Positions 62,840-64,000 of a DNA stretch of 64,000 nt are shown here, piece by piece (the first letter of the stretch is position 1; each line of letters begins with the position of its first letter). A program made the translations under genes and the position numbers. Source of the stretch: Micromonospora sp. M71_S20. Its GTDB lineage: Bacteria; Actinomycetota; Actinomycetes; Mycobacteriales; Micromonosporaceae. The notes under the pieces are model-generated. The model was not told the origin of the DNA and ran no database searches. It worked only from the letters and a program-made list of their open reading frames with translations. The stretch covers positions 198,501-262,500 of the forward strand of contig NZ_RCCV01000005.1 in assembly GCF_003664255.1 (NCBI RefSeq), read 5' to 3'.

Positions 62840-64000
<1,161 letters not shown>

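Overview
The window is high-GC (about 70 to 73 percent) actinobacterial chromosome. GTG starts are frequent, lipoproteins are many, and the gene content (dnaX/ybaB/recR, lysC-asd, a 583-residue leuA with a leucine leader peptide, AftD-like and DUF3068 surface genes, DUF5872, Uma2, a TadA partner protein) fits a filamentous actinomycete, most likely Micromonosporaceae. The genus is inferred; no marker was searched. No CRISPR array, prophage, insertion sequence or secondary-metabolite cluster is visible.

Layout. 1-2.8 kb: end of a GGDEF gene, two small minus-strand genes, then 1.65 kb without a convincing gene. That gap carries an intrinsic terminator and a strongly structured minus-strand stretch, plus a 3 x 23 bp tandem repeat. 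2.8-5.1 kb: lysC-asd operon. 5.3-8.8 kb: lipoprotein, nitroreductase, then leuA behind a leucine-codon leader peptide and hairpin. 8.8-11.5 kb: DHA2 exporter, secreted HNH nuclease-like lipoprotein and partner. 11.6-17.5 kb: complete five-gene peptide/nickel ABC importer operon, with a perfect 16-bp hairpin after the binding-protein gene. 17.8-23.3 kb: recR, ybaB and a very long repeat-bearing dnaX (split by a convergent DUF2332 gene), SRP RNA, tRNA-Ser(GGA). 23.5-27.7 kb: TSUP permease, small proteins, a P-loop kinase, DUF5872 and a broken NUDIX gene.

27.7-30.1 kb is a lower-GC patch. It holds a frameshifted SigE-family sigma factor, overlapped by a membrane protein that looks like an anti-sigma head joined to an MreC-like beta domain, then repeat-rich non-coding DNA ending at the 3' end of tRNA-Ser(CGA). 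30.2-35 kb: deoD, TetR plus thioesterase, tadA and its partner, small membrane proteins, a LytM-type peptidase lipoprotein. 35-44.5 kb: a secreted GH81 beta-1,3-glucanase behind a LacI-type operator, a PHP phosphoesterase, an EamA transporter, Uma2, a DUF885 metallopeptidase, and the eroded remains of a DUF6230-DUF6114 pair. 44.9-58.6 kb: a cell-surface glycan neighbourhood with a DUF3068 membrane protein, acyltransferase 3, a 1436-residue AftD-like arabinosyltransferase, a GT4 glycosyltransferase, a second polytopic membrane protein, a Wzx-like flippase and a secreted protein with five fibronectin III repeats. 58.7-62.4 kb: nudC, a VanW protein, a GNAT acetyltransferase. 62.6-64 kb: 5S rRNA and the 3' part of 23S rRNA of a minus-strand rrn operon.

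The best candidates for undescribed biology are the structured RNA near 1.54-1.85 kb, the sigma/MreC-like pair, and the glycan cluster with its unusual FnIII protein. Statements are from reading sequence; nothing was run against a database.
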